Positions 26,611 to 35,963 of a DNA stretch of 49,169 bases are shown piece by piece. This DNA is from Accumulibacter sp. Lineage in GTDB: Bacteria > Pseudomonadota > Gammaproteobacteria > Burkholderiales > Rhodocyclaceae. The translations under genes were made by a program, and so were the position numbers. The DNA lies in the NCBI GenBank assembly GCA_017302455.1, contig JAFLDO010000036.1, forward strand, positions 1 through 49,169. Reading direction: 5' to 3'. Each line of letters starts with the position of its first letter. Position 1 is the first letter of the stretch. The notes below the pieces were generated by a model. The model searched no databases. It saw only the letters and a program-made list of their open reading frames with translations, and was not told the origin of the DNA.

Positions 26611-27000
26611 GGCGACCTCCCTCACCGACGCGCGCCCGTATCGGCGACCATCGGCTTTTCGGGCCCGGTGCCGCAGGGTCCAGACGCAACGCGGCTGCCG
26701 CCCCGGCGAGCGTGGTCGCCAATGGCGATGACAGAGCGGACGGCCGCGACCAAGCCGACGGCAGGCATGGCACGCTCGGACGACGAAGCATTGTGAAACC
26801 AGATCATGGAGGTGCAGCCCGAAGGGAGAACCGTCTGCATTCTAACGGCTCCCGCCGGACATGGGGACTCTCGCCACCGGATGGGGCAAGGGCCTCGTGG
26901 CGATATAATGGCAAGTCGGGCTCGGGTACCTCACCGCCAAGATGGTGGCCACAGCGCCCCCTGGCCTGCTGACCGTCCCGACCCTCCGGAGTGCGTCGAA

Positions 27001-27813
27001 ATGTCCTGCCTGCTGCTACTGCGCCTCACGCAACGGTTTCACCTGGTCCTCTGCACAACAACTCTCGGCCTGCTGCTCGGCGCTGGTGCTGCGCTGGCGG
27101 AAGCCGGCAAGAGCGAATTGCTGCTTTACTGCGGCATTACCATGGTGCGGCCGATGACCGAAATCGCACAAGCCTTCGAGAAGCGGGAAAGCGTCAAGGT
27201 GACGCTGGCGCAAGGTGGCTCGGAAGATCTGTACCAGGCGGCAAGAAAGAGCGGTGTCGGGGATCTTTACTTGCCGGGCGAGCCATCGTATCGCGAGAAG
27301 CACCTCCCTGAAGGCTTGCTCGGTGAGTTCCAGCTCGTCGGCTACAACCAGTTGGCAATCATCGTTGCCAAGGGCAACCCGAAGAAAGTCAAGGCCGATC
27401 CGCGCGAGTTGCTGCGCAAGGATCTGACGGCGAGCATCGGCAACGCGACGTCGGGCAGCGTCGGCAAGGAATCCAAGGACGTCCTCGACCAGTTGAAGAT
27501 CTACCACGCCGTGGTCAGTGCCGTCGCCTTTCTGGCGCCCGATTCGCGCGGCCTGAGCACCGCCTTGAAGAAAGGCGAGGTGGATGTGGTGCTCAATTGG
27601 CGAGCCACCGGGTTCTTCGCCGACAACGTCGACAAGCTGGAGGTGATCGACCTCGACCCGAAACTGGCGAGGCCGCAGGCACTGCTTCTCAACCTGCTCA
27701 CCTTCTCCCGACACAAGGAGCTTGCACGCCGTTTCATCGCCTTCGCGGCCGGCGAGGAGGGGCAGGCCATCTTTCGCAAGCATGGCTTCCTGGACAACCG
27801 GTCAAGGCCCTGA
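27001..27813 (+). CDS. ModA-like periplasmic substrate-binding protein
   Basis: 270 residues, GGAG 9 nt before the ATG. A signal peptide (to about GAALAEA) leads to LLLYCGITMVRPMTEIAQAFEKRESVKVTLAQGGSEDLYQAARKSGVGDLYLPGEP, the type II periplasmic binding fold near ModA-type anion binders. No permease or ATPase follows. Instead a hybrid histidine kinase starts 6 nt after the stop, so it is probably the periplasmic sensor of that kinase rather than an importer component. Ligand unknown; molybdate, tungstate or another oxyanion is possible. Confidence 0.82.
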   Translation: MSCLLLLRLTQRFHLVLCTTTLGLLLGAGAALAEAGKSELLLYCGITMVRPMTEIAQAFEKRESVKVTLAQGGSEDLYQAARKSGVGDLYLPGEPSYREKHLPEGLLGEFQLVGYNQLAIIVAKGNPKKVKADPRELLRKDLTASIGNATSGSVGKESKDVLDQLKIYHAVVSAVAFLAPDSRGLSTALKKGEVDVVLNWRATGFFADNVDKLEVIDLDPKLARPQALLLNLLTFSRHKELARRFIAFAAGEEGQAIFRKHGFLDNRSRP

Positions 27814-27819
27814 ATCCAC

Positions 27820-29865
27820 ATGGCTCACGTCACAGTCAGTCCCGGCAGCGTTGGCATCCTCCCGCCGGACCCGCCGGAGAAGAGCCCGGATGCACTGCAG
27901 GCGGTATCGGCAAACCGCATGCCCTGGCTCTTCGGGACTTTCATCGTCGGTATCGCACTCCTCGTCGGACTCAAGGTCTTCTTTGCCGAGCTCTACGTCG
28001 AACTCGAACAGCGCGGTGGCAACGAGCGCTCGCGCCTGTTCATCGGTGACGAGATCGTGCGCGAGATCGGCAGCATCGAAACGGCCGTCTACCGCCTGGC
28101 GCTGGCCGACAACCCGCCGGCACTCAAGCGGGCGCGCCAGGACATCGAAGCGCAGCTCGCCAAGCTCGAACGTGACCTCCTGGTCCTCCAGCACGGTGGC
28201 ACGGTGCGCCGCGAAATCCAGCTCAACATCGAGGGACGCGACGAGATGGTTCGCGAATTCCCTTACGCACCACAGTTCGACGACTCGTCCTTCGTCATGG
28301 AGGTGATCGAGATCGCACCCCTTCTCGATGTCATCCGCAGCAAGGCGGCCGGACTCGAAGAACTGCTGGTGCGGCGCGGCAGGTACCGCGAGGAGGGAAA
28401 ACGAGACCAGCTCTTTCTTGTCGACGCAGAAATCAGTGTCTTTGCGAAAAACGTTCCGCCGCTCTTCTTCCGCATCAACGAGAACGCCAATCGCCTGTAC
28501 GTCGACAGCAGCGAGCGACTGCGCCGGATCGAGTCGGCCCTCGCCACGCAGCGCGAGCATTTTCGGCTCACCGAGTGGTTCCTGGTCGGGCTGGTGGTGC
28601 TTCTGGCCACCGTCGCCGGCTGGTTCTTCGTGCGCCAGACCAGGGAGGCCAACGACAAGCTGCGCAAGACCTGGACCGCCATGCGCGTCGCCAGGGACGA
28701 GGCAGAGCGCGCCAGCCGGGCCAAATCGGACTTCGTCTCGCGCATGAGCCACGAACTGCGAACACCGCTGAACGCGATCCTGGGATTTGCGCAAGTACTC
28801 GACCGCGAGCCGCTGCAGGCATCGCACCAGGACTACGTGCGGCTGATCATGCGCTCCGGACAGCACCTGCTCGAACTGGTCAATCAGGTTCTCGATCTGG
28901 CCAAGATCGAAGCCGGACGGCTGACGCTCGAAGCGATTGTTTTCGATTTCCGCCAGACGATCGCCGAAGTCGGCGGCATCGTCGCGCAGCGCGCCGCCGA
29001 CAAGGGACTGGACTTCATCCCCAAGGTCGCGGAAGACCTGCCGTCGCATGTGATCGGCGACCCGACGCGCCTGCGTCAGGTCCTCATCAACCTCACTGCC
29101 AACGCCGTCAAGTTCACCGAGGCCGGCTCGGTCGAATTGGCCATCGACGCGCACGACCAGCGCCTCCTCTTCAGCATTCGCGACACCGGCATCGGCATGG
29201 ACGAGGCAGCGCTGGGCCGCCTGTTCCTGCCCTTTGGTCAGGGTGACGAATCAATCACCCGCAAGTACGGCGGCACTGGTCTGGGCCTGATGATTGCGCG
29301 CGAGCTGGTGCAGGCGATGGGCGGGGAAATCGAGGTCGACAGCAAGCCCGGTGCCGGCAGCTGCTTCCGTTTCTCGCTCCCCCTGCATCTTGCCGACGCG
29401 CCACGCGAAGCAGCGCAGCCGATGGCGGAGGCAGCCGCCGGCACGTCTGGCCAGCGGCGATCGCTGGCCGAGTTGGTGACCGGACCTGTCTTGCTGGTCG
29501 ACGACAACGCGATCAATCAATTGGTCGGCGGCGCCATGCTCGAGCGACTTGGCCTGACCTACGACACCGCGGCCGATGGCCTGGAGGCGCTGAGCCGAGT
29601 CGCCCAGAAACCTTACCGACTCGTCCTGATGGACATGGAGATGCCGGAAATGGATGGCCTCACGGCAACCCGCCGGCTACGCGCGCGGGAAGCCGGAAGC
29701 GGCAACCGTACCGCCATCATCGCGATGACCGCCAACGCTCTGCAGGGAGACCGCGAGCGCTGCCTGCAGGCGGGAATGGACGGCTACGTTGCCAAACCGA
29801 TCGACGTGAGCCTCCTCGAGGAGGAACTGCGCCGGGTTTTGGCGACGGACCCCTTTGCCCTTTGA
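27820..29865 (+). CDS. Hybrid sensor histidine kinase/response regulator
   Basis: 681 residues. Membrane segments at about 36-56 and 253-271 enclose a helical periplasmic domain of about 195 residues. Then follow a coiled segment, HisKA with H311 in SRMSHELRTPLNAILGF, an HATPase domain (NLTANAV near 424-430, DTGIGM 455-460, GGTGLGL 484-490), and a receiver domain from about 556 with DD at 561-562 and phospho-acceptor D605 in LMDMEMPEMDG. It passes phosphate from His to the attached receiver; no output domain or separate regulator is nearby. Placed 6 nt after a ModA-like gene, so both are surely co-expressed. Confidence 0.93.
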   Translation: MAHVTVSPGSVGILPPDPPEKSPDALQAVSANRMPWLFGTFIVGIALLVGLKVFFAELYVELEQRGGNERSRLFIGDEIVREIGSIETAVYRLALADNPPALKRARQDIEAQLAKLERDLLVLQHGGTVRREIQLNIEGRDEMVREFPYAPQFDDSSFVMEVIEIAPLLDVIRSKAAGLEELLVRRGRYREEGKRDQLFLVDAEISVFAKNVPPLFFRINENANRLYVDSSERLRRIESALATQREHFRLTEWFLVGLVVLLATVAGWFFVRQTREANDKLRKTWTAMRVARDEAERASRAKSDFVSRMSHELRTPLNAILGFAQVLDREPLQASHQDYVRLIMRSGQHLLELVNQVLDLAKIEAGRLTLEAIVFDFRQTIAEVGGIVAQRAADKGLDFIPKVAEDLPSHVIGDPTRLRQVLINLTANAVKFTEAGSVELAIDAHDQRLLFSIRDTGIGMDEAALGRLFLPFGQGDESITRKYGGTGLGLMIARELVQAMGGEIEVDSKPGAGSCFRFSLPLHLADAPREAAQPMAEAAAGTSGQRRSLAELVTGPVLLVDDNAINQLVGGAMLERLGLTYDTAADGLEALSRVAQKPYRLVLMDMEMPEMDGLTATRRLRAREAGSGNRTAIIAMTANALQGDRERCLQAGMDGYVAKPIDVSLLEEELRRVLATDPFAL

Positions 29866-29960
29866 TCCGTGGCCACGCGCGGGGCCGTCGCTGTTGCCGG
29901 CGCCCGCTTCCCTCGCCGGATCAGGGGAGAATTCAGGGTTCCTCGGCGCACGGACCGTCC

Positions 29961-30731
29961 CTACTGGAGCCCACCCACGGGCAGGAAGATCATGGTCGCG
30001 ACCGATTGGGAGAAACGCGACAGCGCGCGGCCGTTGCGGTCGGCAACGACGCTCGCCATCAGATCGAGCAGACCGATTTCACGGCCGAACTCGCGCTCGA
30101 ACGACAGGTTGCGCCGTGCCGGATCGCCTTCGTTCGAGAGCAGGTAGAGTTCGCCGGCGCCGTTGCGGTCGTTGGCGAGCTTCCAGATCGCCACTTCCAT
30201 GTTGCGCGCACAGTTGTACAGCTTCGTTTCGTTCAGGCTGTCGAGAATGTAGAAATCGGCCTTGTGCTCGAAAGCGGCGTCGACCATGGTCAGCAGACCG
30301 AATACCAGCGCCGCGACGCGATCGCCGCCATAGGAGTCGCTGAAAGCCAGCGCCGCCGCCTTGCCTTCGCGCGCGCCAAGCAGTTCCGGAGAGCTGACGC
30401 TGGGGTGCAACCGCAGGCGTTCGAGCGCGGCCTCACGGCTTGCCACGCCCGTCTTCCGCCACTCCCTGGGGTTGCGCTTGTAGAGCTTGTCGGCGATCCG
30501 CAGCAGTCCCTCGTCGACTTCGCGGCGAACCGTATCGGCGAGCCGGTCGGCCTCGGTCTTGGCGAGATAGCGGGCATGCACATCGGTCTCGGTCCGCCCG
30601 TCCTTGCCCAGCCGGGTTGCGCAGCCGGCGACCAGAACCAGCGCCAGGACGGCCAGCCAGCGCCGCCGGTCACCCCGGCCTGCAGGTGGCCGCCTGAGCG
30701 AAGCGCCGGCGCTGCGCGTCGACTTGACCAT
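29961..30731 (-). CDS. Putative outer-membrane lipoprotein
   Basis: 256 residues from the ATG at 30731 with GGGAGAG upstream. A basic N-terminus, hydrophobic stretch LAVLALVLVAGC and Cys form a lipobox. The body (REWRKTGVASREAALERLRLHP...LAFSDSYGGDRVAALVFGLLTMVDAAFEHKADFYILDSLNETKLYNCARNMEVAIW) matches uncharacterised lipoproteins of betaproteobacteria; no catalytic motif is recognised. It is convergent with the hybrid kinase. Confidence 0.75.
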   Translation of the reverse strand: MVKSTRSAGASLRRPPAGRGDRRRWLAVLALVLVAGCATRLGKDGRTETDVHARYLAKTEADRLADTVRREVDEGLLRIADKLYKRNPREWRKTGVASREAALERLRLHPSVSSPELLGAREGKAAALAFSDSYGGDRVAALVFGLLTMVDAAFEHKADFYILDSLNETKLYNCARNMEVAIWKLANDRNGAGELYLLSNEGDPARRNLSFEREFGREIGLLDLMASVVADRNGRALSRFSQSVATMIFLPVGGLQ

Positions 30732-30862
30732 GGCTGAAGACTCTCCCGGATTCCGCCTGACGGCTCCGGAGCGGCGGCCAGCAACCCGTACCCGGTGCCT
30801 GAGGCAACGAAGCGTCACTTTAGCAGCCTATCGGCCTCGCCGTCGAAAAACGGCGACAGGCT

Positions 30863-32308
30863 CTACAACCGGTTCGCTGGGGAAGCTGCCGCGTCGGCTC
30901 TGTCGACCACCGCCGTTAGCGGTGATGCGATGGCGGCAAGGCTGCCGCCGGCAGCGCCAGCGGCAGTTGGCGCGACGGATCCGGGCTCCCGGCCACGCCC
31001 ATCACGGGCGACGCCGAACGCGCGCAGGCGCCGACTGCTTGCCTGCAGAGTCCGCCGGTCGATCTCGCCTCGGGCGAGTGCCCGGGCGGCACCGCTAAGC
31101 GCACGAAAATACTGGTCGGGGTCGTAGGAAACGAGAACCAGATCGACGCCGGCCGCCAGCGACTGGGCCGCGACGCGACCGATTCCCTGGCCGTACACGG
31201 CGCCCATGTTGAGATCGTCGGTGATCAGCACGCCGCGATAGCCCCATTGCCCACGCAGGACGTTCTGCACGACGATCCGCGAATGCGAAACCGCGTGTTC
31301 GGGGTCCACCGCCTGCAAGACCACGTGGCCGAGCATGATCGCCACCCGCGAGCCGTTGCCGACGCTGCGAAACGGCTGCCAGTCGCCGCGCAGATCCTCG
31401 GTTGTCGCCGCCAGACTGGCGCGCCGCAGATGCGTGTCCTCGCGCACCCGCGCAAGCCCCGGAAAGTGCTTGAGAGTGGCGCCGACACCGGCATCGGCGA
31501 GGCCGGCGACATACGCCCGGGCCACCTCGGTGACGACCGCCGGATCGTCGTCGATGGCCCGGCCGCCGCTGCCGGTCAGGAAAGCGAGGGCGGCATTCGG
31601 TTCTGAAGGCCGCAGGTCCACCACCGGCGCCAGATTCAGATTGACGCCGAGTGCGGCCAAGCTGGCCCCCTGTCGTTCGCCGTGCAGCCGCGCGCGCACC
31701 GCCAGCGTCTCGGGCGGCGCCGCGTGCACCAGGCTGGACAGCGCCGGCAGCCGTTCCAGCCATGGCGACAGGTGGGCAACCGGCCCGCCTTCCTGGTCGG
31801 CCGCGACGATCAGCGGCGGCAGGCCGGCCAGGCGACGGGCTTCCTGGAGCTGGGCGATCCCGGCGGCGACAGTCACCACACCGTCGGGCAGGAGGTTGCG
31901 CCGAGTCAGGTAGATGCCGCCGATGAGGCCTCGTGCCGCCAGCGGCTCGACCTCGGCGAAGCTGCGAAAGCCGACGATGAAATGCTCGCCCAGCATCTGC
32001 AGGTCGCGGCCACCGGCCAGGACGTGCCGGCGATCGGCGTGAAACTCCAGCTCTCGCCACAGGGTCAGGCCGGCGAGGGCGAGCAGGCCGAGCGCCAGGA
32101 GTCGCCGCCTGCCAGGCGAACGCTGCGCAGGCGGCTGCCGCAGCGCGGCGCTGCCGCCGAGCACGGCGACAGCCAGCAGCAGAGCCGTCTCGCAGGGGCG
32201 CAGCCAGTACAGCAGCGGATGCTTGAGATTCCAGGCGACGGCGAGCAGGCTGCCAAGCGCCGCCCAGGCAAGCAGCGAGCGCCAGCAACGCGGGACAGCG
32301 CGGGGCAT
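30863..32308 (-). CDS. Membrane-bound glycoside hydrolase family 3 (NagZ-like)
   Basis: 481 residues. Three hydrophobic N-terminal segments (about 10-25, 38-52, 68-82) anchor it; the catalytic part begins near FIVGFRSF. IVAADQEGGPVAHL, GVNLNLAPVVDL, GVGATLKHFPGLARVREDTH and VLITDDLNMGAV (with the nucleophile Asp) follow the NagZ order. NagZ cuts N-acetylglucosamine from muropeptides in the cytoplasm, whereas this one is membrane-tied, so it may work on the periplasmic side. It starts 9 nt after creD and is likely the fourth gene of the cre operon. Confidence 0.88.
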   Translation of the reverse strand: MPRAVPRCWRSLLAWAALGSLLAVAWNLKHPLLYWLRPCETALLLAVAVLGGSAALRQPPAQRSPGRRRLLALGLLALAGLTLWRELEFHADRRHVLAGGRDLQMLGEHFIVGFRSFAEVEPLAARGLIGGIYLTRRNLLPDGVVTVAAGIAQLQEARRLAGLPPLIVAADQEGGPVAHLSPWLERLPALSSLVHAAPPETLAVRARLHGERQGASLAALGVNLNLAPVVDLRPSEPNAALAFLTGSGGRAIDDDPAVVTEVARAYVAGLADAGVGATLKHFPGLARVREDTHLRRASLAATTEDLRGDWQPFRSVGNGSRVAIMLGHVVLQAVDPEHAVSHSRIVVQNVLRGQWGYRGVLITDDLNMGAVYGQGIGRVAAQSLAAGVDLVLVSYDPDQYFRALSGAARALARGEIDRRTLQASSRRLRAFGVARDGRGREPGSVAPTAAGAAGGSLAAIASPLTAVVDRADAAASPANRL

Positions 32309-32317
32309 GTCGCTGCC

Positions 32318-33670
32318 TCATTCCGCCGGCCGAGCCGCAGCAGCCGGCGCGATCCGATACCAGTCGATGCGCCGCGTCGCCAGCATGATGGCGCCGAGCG
32401 CAAGGAAGAGCAGCACGCTACCCATCAGCAACGAGTTGTCCTCGGAGAGCAGCACCCCGTAGAGCACGCCGTAGAGTCCGGTCAGCGCCGCGGCGAAGGC
32501 GAGTCCCTGGCGGCGATCGCCGAGCGCGCCGGCCAGGTAGCTACCGATCAGGCCGATACAGGCCGACGCGGCTATCGCATAGGCGGCGACGAAGGGCAGG
32601 TGCTCGGAAAGGGCAATCAGCAGCAGAAAGAAGAGCGCGAGGGCGAGTCCGACCAGCAGATACTGCAGCGGGTGAATCGGCGCCCGACGCAGGATCTCGC
32701 TGAGAAAGAAACCGGCGAAGGTCAGGGCGATGAACAGGATTCCGTACTTCACTGCACGCTCGGACTGCAGGTAAACATTGACGGGATCGACGAAGAGGAT
32801 GTCGAGCACTTCGGGTGCGGGCCCGCCCTTCGCGGCAGCCAGCGTATTGGGAAAGTTGCGCGCCAGATGCGAGACCTCCCAGCGGGCCGTGAAGCCGTCG
32901 TCACCGACCGTACGCTGCCGCGGCAAGAAGCGGCCGCCGAAGCTCGGGTGACGCCAGTCCGACTTGATGGCGATGGTGTTGGCTTCGCCGGTCGGCGCGA
33001 TCGCCAGCCGCTCGGTGCCGGTGAGTTGCAGCGGAAAATCGAAATCGAGCGTGCGCGCGGCCTCGAGAGCGATCGCCCCGAGCGGGATCGCCAGGCGTTC
33101 GCCGGCCAGCGCATCGCCGTCCTGTGCCGAGATCTTGGGGGTCGCGAAGCGGTAGCGCTGGCCGTCCAGGTTCACCACCGGGTCGTTGTCGACGCCGCGC
33201 GGATCGGCAACGCCGAGCAGCAGCGTCGCCTCGGCACTGAGAATGACGCGCTTGCTGTCGAACCCGAGATGCGCGGGCAGTACGAAGCGCCCGGCGACCG
33301 CCAGATCGAGGTGATAGAGACGCACCTGGTAAATGCCACGCTGGCGGGTTTCGACGCGCGCGTCACCACTCAGGCGCAGGGTCTCTGCCGGCAGGTAGAA
33401 GGTCCGCTCGGCAAAGCGCGGGATGCTCTTGAGGCGACCGGTGGCGGGGTCCTCCTTGATTTCCGGCTCGAGTTTTTCGCGATAGTGAATCGCCAGCACC
33501 GGCCCGGTGAGAGTCTGCTGGCCTGCCGAGCTGTTGGCGATACCGCGCTGGACCTCGTCCTGACGCGAGCTGCGCTGGCGGATCTGGTCCTCGATGAGGG
33601 CCAGCGGCACCAGCAGCAGCAGCGACATGAAGCCGATGGCGATGAGTTTGAGAAGCAGCTTCTTGTCCAT
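32318..33670 (-). CDS. creD: Inner-membrane protein CreD
   Basis: 450 residues with AGGGAG 7 nt before the ATG. One N-terminal membrane segment, a large periplasmic domain (GPVLAIHYREK..., LPAETLRLSGDARVETRQRGIYQV) and a C-terminal bundle of about five membrane segments (YLLVGLALALFFLLLIALSEHLPF) are diagnostic of CreD. It is the target of CreBC in enterobacteria and its over-production changes envelope and beta-lactam response. A TTCAC-N6-TTCAC box lies 77 nt upstream, so creD probably has its own CreB-driven promoter inside the operon. Confidence 0.93.
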   Translation of the reverse strand: MDKKLLLKLIAIGFMSLLLLVPLALIEDQIRQRSSRQDEVQRGIANSSAGQQTLTGPVLAIHYREKLEPEIKEDPATGRLKSIPRFAERTFYLPAETLRLSGDARVETRQRGIYQVRLYHLDLAVAGRFVLPAHLGFDSKRVILSAEATLLLGVADPRGVDNDPVVNLDGQRYRFATPKISAQDGDALAGERLAIPLGAIALEAARTLDFDFPLQLTGTERLAIAPTGEANTIAIKSDWRHPSFGGRFLPRQRTVGDDGFTARWEVSHLARNFPNTLAAAKGGPAPEVLDILFVDPVNVYLQSERAVKYGILFIALTFAGFFLSEILRRAPIHPLQYLLVGLALALFFLLLIALSEHLPFVAAYAIAASACIGLIGSYLAGALGDRRQGLAFAAALTGLYGVLYGVLLSEDNSLLMGSVLLFLALGAIMLATRRIDWYRIAPAAAARPAE

Positions 33671-33736
33671 GAGTTTCTCCCTGGTTGACGGTACCGGGAG
33701 TCTGCGGCGTCTCGATGAACCGACGAGGAAGCGGCC

Positions 33737-33762
33737 GTGAAGCTCGGTGAAGCGTAGGTGAA
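33737..33762 (-). promoter_or_regulatory. CreB-binding site (cre tag) upstream of creD
   Basis: On the minus strand TTCAC-CTACGC-TTCAC (33762-33747) is an exact match to the known CreB box TTCAC-N6-TTCAC; a third TTCAC follows after 5 nt (33741-33737). It starts one base after the creC stop and ends about 67 nt before the creD ATG. Position and sequence both fit control of creD. Confidence 0.85.
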
Positions 33763-33763
33763 G

Positions 33764-35200
33764 TCAGCCCGCCCCGGCAATGGGCAGCAGCAGGCGGGCC
33801 AGCGCGCCACCCTCGGGATGGTTGGCGAAATCGGCTTCGCCCGCGTGCAGGCGGGCCACCTCGCGCACCAGTGCCAGCCCGAGCCCGGAACTCTTCTTGC
33901 CGCTGGCGGTGCACGGCAGCGAATAGAAGCGGTCGAAGACCTGCGCCAGCGCGTAGTCCGGAGCGCCACTGCCATGATCGCGGATCGCCACTTCGGCGTG
34001 CTGCTCGTGATGCCGCAGAGCGATTTCGATGCACCCCCCGGTCGGCGAGAAGGCGATGGCGTTATCGAGCAGGTTGAGCAGCGCCTGCTGCAGCAGGAAG
34101 GGGTCGCCACGCACACCGAGCGGCTTGTCGATGGCGAGCCGGCAGTTCACTTGACGTGCCTGCAGCGCCAGACTGCGTTCGTCGACGCAGCGCCGCAACA
34201 GTTCGCCCAGGTCGACCTGGACCGCCTCTTCCGGCGCCTGCAGTTGCTCGACCCGGGCCAGCATCAGCATCCGTTCGATGATTCCCTGCAAGCGCCGCGC
34301 CTGCTCGCTGACGCTTGCTGCAAAGCGTCGGCGATCGCCATCGGCGGGGCTGCCTTCGAGGATCTCGGCGGCGCCGACGATCGCCGAGAGCGGGCTCTTC
34401 ATTTCGTGCGCCAGGTTCTGGACGTAGCGTTCGACGTACTGCTTGCCTTCGAGTCTCTCGCGCATCAGCGCCAGGGCGCGCGCCAACTCGGAGAACTGGC
34501 GACCGCCGGACGTCGGCGGATCGGCCTTGCGGCCTTCCGAGACGTCACGCGCATAGTTGCGCAGACGGTTGATCGACCAACTGAGCCAGGCCGAGAAAGC
34601 CACCCCGATCAGTGCCGAGGCCGCCAGCAGGATGTAGCCGGCACGCTTGACGCGCTGCTCGGCGTGGCCGATGTAGGGCAAGACGCTCGACAGGGGTTTG
34701 GCCAGCGACAACACGCCGATCAACTGGCCGTCGCGCAGGATCGGAGCGGCGACGTACATGACCGACGAACTGGCATCGCCGGCCTGCTCGCGCGTGCTGC
34801 GCGCCCCGTACTCGCCCTTGAGGACGCGCGCCACGTCGCGCCATTGCGAGTAGTCGGCGCCCAGGGCAAGCGCCTCGGAATCGAAGATCACCCGCCCTTG
34901 CCGGTCGGTGATGTAGACACGAAAGTCGATGCGATCCTTTTGCACTCCCCAGATGCTGGCCTGCGGCGAGCGCTCGCGAGCCGCCGCCAGGGCCCTGGCG
35001 AAGCCGCCGTCGGCGATCTGGCCGGCAATGAGTTCCGGCGCGGCCAGTTCGGCAAGGACGTGTGCCGTGTCGACCAGAGTTTCTTCGGTGGCCTGGCGGA
35101 TTCCCGGCTCGGCCTCGTGCATGAAGATGTTGAGGACAAACCACGCCGCCAGGCCGAGCATCAGGAAATAGCCGACGAAGAGGCGGACGGAAACGTTCAC
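33764..35200 (-). CDS. creC: Sensor histidine kinase CreC
   Basis: 478 residues from a GTG, 7 nt after creB. Membrane segments at about 6-26 and 190-210 flank a periplasmic sensor domain (IWGVQKDRIDFRVYITDRQGRVIFDSEALALGADYSQWRDVARVLKGEYGARSTR). HAMP, HisKA with NLAHEMKSPLSAI, and an HATPase domain (NLLDNAIAFSPTGG, DHGSGAPD, SSGLGLALV) follow. It phosphorylates CreB. The WRDVxRVLKGxYGARSTR segment is typical of CreC. Confidence 0.93.
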   Translation of the reverse strand: MNVSVRLFVGYFLMLGLAAWFVLNIFMHEAEPGIRQATEETLVDTAHVLAELAAPELIAGQIADGGFARALAAARERSPQASIWGVQKDRIDFRVYITDRQGRVIFDSEALALGADYSQWRDVARVLKGEYGARSTREQAGDASSSVMYVAAPILRDGQLIGVLSLAKPLSSVLPYIGHAEQRVKRAGYILLAASALIGVAFSAWLSWSINRLRNYARDVSEGRKADPPTSGGRQFSELARALALMRERLEGKQYVERYVQNLAHEMKSPLSAIVGAAEILEGSPADGDRRRFAASVSEQARRLQGIIERMLMLARVEQLQAPEEAVQVDLGELLRRCVDERSLALQARQVNCRLAIDKPLGVRGDPFLLQQALLNLLDNAIAFSPTGGCIEIALRHHEQHAEVAIRDHGSGAPDYALAQVFDRFYSLPCTASGKKSSGLGLALVREVARLHAGEADFANHPEGGALARLLLPIAGAG

Positions 35201-35207
35201 CGGCCGC

Positions 35208-35888
35208 TTACCGTGGCGCGATGCTGTAGCCCAGACCGCGGTGGGTCAGGATGGGTTCCTCGTCGGCGCGCACCGCGCGCAGTTTGCCGCGCAGCGTCTT
35301 GACGTGGGTATCGACGGTCCGCTCCAGGCTCTCGCCGCTATCCTGCCAGACGTTTTCCATGATCTGGCCGCGACTGAGGATGCGCCCCGGACGTGCCAGC
35401 AACAGCGTCAGCAGGAGGTACTCGTAACGCGTGAGATTGAGCCAGACGCCGTGGTAGGCGACGCGCAGGCCTTCGCCATCGACCGTGAAGCGCGCCGACG
35501 CGGTCGCGCCGGCGCCGTTGCGCAACTCGGGGCGACTGCGGCGCAGGATGGCGCGGACGCGCGAGACGACTTCGCGCGGACTGAAGGGTTTGGCCACGTA
35601 GTCGTCGGCGCCCAGTTCCAGGCCGACGATGCGGTCCACCTCGTCGGAACGGGCGGTGAGAAAGATCACCGGCACGTCCGAGTTCCGGCGCAGGAGGCGG
35701 CAGACATCGAAACCGCTGATGTCCGGGAGGCCGACGTCGAGCACAACCAGGTCGTGCCCGCCGGCATCCAGGAGTGCCAGCGCCTCGGCACCCAGCGTAC
35801 AGCAGTCGCTGGCGAACCCCTCAGCCTGCAAGGCATAGGCCAGGGTATCGGAAATCGCGGGCTCGTCGTCGACGATGAGGATTCTCAT
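35208..35888 (-). CDS. creB: Response regulator CreB
   Basis: 226 residues from MRILIVDDE. Receiver domain with the acidic pair in VDDEP, phospho-acceptor Asp in LVVLDVGLPD and Lys in VAKPFSP; then an OmpR-type winged helix (VWLNLTRYEYLLLTLLLARPGRILSRGQIMENVW...TVDTHVKTLRGKLR). It activates genes with TTCAC-N6-TTCAC boxes; one stands before creD. First gene of creB-creC-creD-GH3. Confidence 0.93.
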   Translation of the reverse strand: MRILIVDDEPAISDTLAYALQAEGFASDCCTLGAEALALLDAGGHDLVVLDVGLPDISGFDVCRLLRRNSDVPVIFLTARSDEVDRIVGLELGADDYVAKPFSPREVVSRVRAILRRSRPELRNGAGATASARFTVDGEGLRVAYHGVWLNLTRYEYLLLTLLLARPGRILSRGQIMENVWQDSGESLERTVDTHVKTLRGKLRAVRADEEPILTHRGLGYSIAPR

Positions 35889-35963
35889 GGCCGGAATGGT
35901 AATGCAATCCGCGCCTGCCGGCGGGCCGGCCAAGGCGCCGCGGCGCCGGCGGCAAAGGCCATG

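Noticed and set aside
31682-33688. A 668-codon plus-strand frame opposite the GH3 and creD genes
   Set aside because: Composition is Arg/Gln/Asp-rich with no domain, and both minus-strand genes are clear. Similar shadows at 35241-37568 and 38091-40694 were dropped for the same reason.
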